Position numbers and translations under genes: made by a program. The notes below the pieces were generated by a model. The model was not told the DNA's origin, did no database searches, and saw nothing but the letters and a program-made list of their open reading frames with translations. A DNA stretch of 64,000 bases from Pseudomonas libanensis (lineage in GTDB: Bacteria > Pseudomonadota > Gammaproteobacteria > Pseudomonadales > Pseudomonadaceae), in the NCBI RefSeq assembly GCF_001439685.1, contig NZ_JYLH01000006.1:1-64000 (forward strand), given 5' to 3'. Below, piece after piece: positions 63,643 to 64,000 of this stretch (position 1 is the stretch's first letter; every line of letters starts with the position of its first letter).

Positions 63643-63708
63643 CTGCTGGGGAAGCAGTGTCGTGAAACGGCTGCTGGAAGAGCAGCAGTGCTGTTGGCAG
63701 GCCAGCAG
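63643..63708. promoter_or_regulatory. Three dyads shared by two divergent sigma-54-type promoters
   Basis: CTGCT-N5-AGCAG (63643-63657), CTGCTG-N6-CAGCAG (63671-63688) and CTGTTGG-N4-CCAGCAG (63691-63708) lie between the leftward and rightward promoters. Confidence 0.55.
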
Positions 63709-63759
63709 TCGCGTTTGGATGTTTGTTTCCATGTCCTTGTAAACCGGGGCTTTGAGCGA

Positions 63760-63776
63760 TTGGCACGCCCTCTGCA
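63760..63776 (+). promoter_or_regulatory. Sigma-54-type promoter, third DszB-like gene
   Basis: TTGGCACGCCCTCTGCA, with 10 nt between GG and GC, lies 42 bp before the ATG. Confidence 0.8.
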
Positions 63777-63817
63777 ATACCGTCTCCACTGACTTGCCCA
63801 ATTTAATGGAGCTGCCC

Positions 63818-64000
63818 ATGACACTTTCCGCTGTCCTGCCCACGCCTGAGCTGGAGCAGATCTGGTTTACCCGTTGCCCGGTGCCGACTGCGTCCGGCAT
63901 CGCCTACAAGCTGGGCTGGTTGACCGAGGAGTTCGCCCCCGACGGCCTGCCGGTGTCCACCTTGCAGGAGGCGCGTCAGTTGGGCCGGCACCATTACGAT
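63818..64000 (+). CDS. Third DszB-like protein, 5' part (runs off right edge)
   Basis: The first 61 codons are visible (GGAG six bases before ATG). The N-terminus reads ELEQIWFTRCPVPTASGIAY, with Cys20 at the DszB nucleophile position, and later GRHHYD, where His59 aligns with the catalytic His of DszB. The Arg lies beyond the window. There is no signal peptide, so it is cytoplasmic like its two paralogues. It is divergent from the sfnB-like operon and shares its enhancer-like dyads, but has its own sigma-54-type promoter. It is more diverged from the other two than they are from each other, so it probably has a different substrate. Confidence 0.8.
   Translation, partial: MTLSAVLPTPELEQIWFTRCPVPTASGIAYKLGWLTEEFAPDGLPVSTLQEARQLGRHHYD

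Noticed and set aside
54838..63710. CTGCTG/CAGCAG tracts as low-complexity DNA
   Set aside because: They are arranged as dyads at a defined distance from five sigma-54-type promoters, which random repeats would not produce.

Overview
The window looks like a chromosomal segment of a fluorescent-group Pseudomonas. It is GC-rich and carries gacA-uvrC-pgsA-tRNA-Gly in the usual order, a dehydrocarnitine-type CoA-transferase operon, the Pseudomonas-specific DUF1652 and DUF6124 families, and many Pseudomonas REP palindromes. No IS element, integrase or CRISPR array was seen.

Layout. 1-2740: 5' part of an Rhs/YD-repeat polymorphic toxin gene (minus strand) with an apparent frame break near its start. 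2.9-27.4 kb: mostly core or housekeeping genes: a DUF1615 lipoprotein, a thioesterase, the dhcA-dhcB-atoB operon with a divergent LysR regulator, a sirtuin/CBS pair, topoisomerase III, an MHS transporter, a GMC oxidoreductase with its divergent LysR regulator, a DUF3857/transglutaminase protein, an AlkD-like HEAT protein, a glutamine-synthetase-like enzyme with a cupin regulator, a class I terpene cyclase, an RcnB-like protein, a PAS-LuxR regulator and a lysozyme-fold lipoprotein. 27.4-41.7 kb: a structured leader before a DUF6124 gene, an FKBP isomerase, a GNAT, an ArsR-type regulator divergent from a P450, mgtA-mgtC, a BvgA/BvgS-like phosphorelay with a degenerate receiver, and a DAHP synthase preceded by an aromatic-rich leader peptide and terminator (attenuator). 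41.8-47.1 kb: a nitrilase-family enzyme and GNAT, a pair of small phage-type HTH proteins, gacA, uvrC, pgsA and tRNA-Gly(GCC).

47.4-64.0 kb is the most interesting part: an organosulfur-scavenging cluster. It has two TonB-dependent receptors, an SsuBC/TauBC-type ABC importer (one ATPase, two permeases), an SsuD-type flavin monooxygenase, three DszB-like proteins, an SfnB/DszC-type flavin oxidoreductase and a heterodimeric ABC exporter. Five transcription units in this cluster start behind sequences that match sigma-54 -24/-12 promoters, and each has CTGCTG/CAGCAG inverted repeats about 45-175 bp upstream, as expected for one enhancer-binding activator. The DszB-like proteins have no signal peptide. 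Two of them keep the Cys-His-Arg active site of DszB sulfinate desulfinase, while the third has Cys changed to Ser. I infer a cytoplasmic, 4S-pathway-like desulfurisation route under sigma-54 control. Substrate and activator gene are not visible in the window. All functional statements come from reading motifs, not from database searches.
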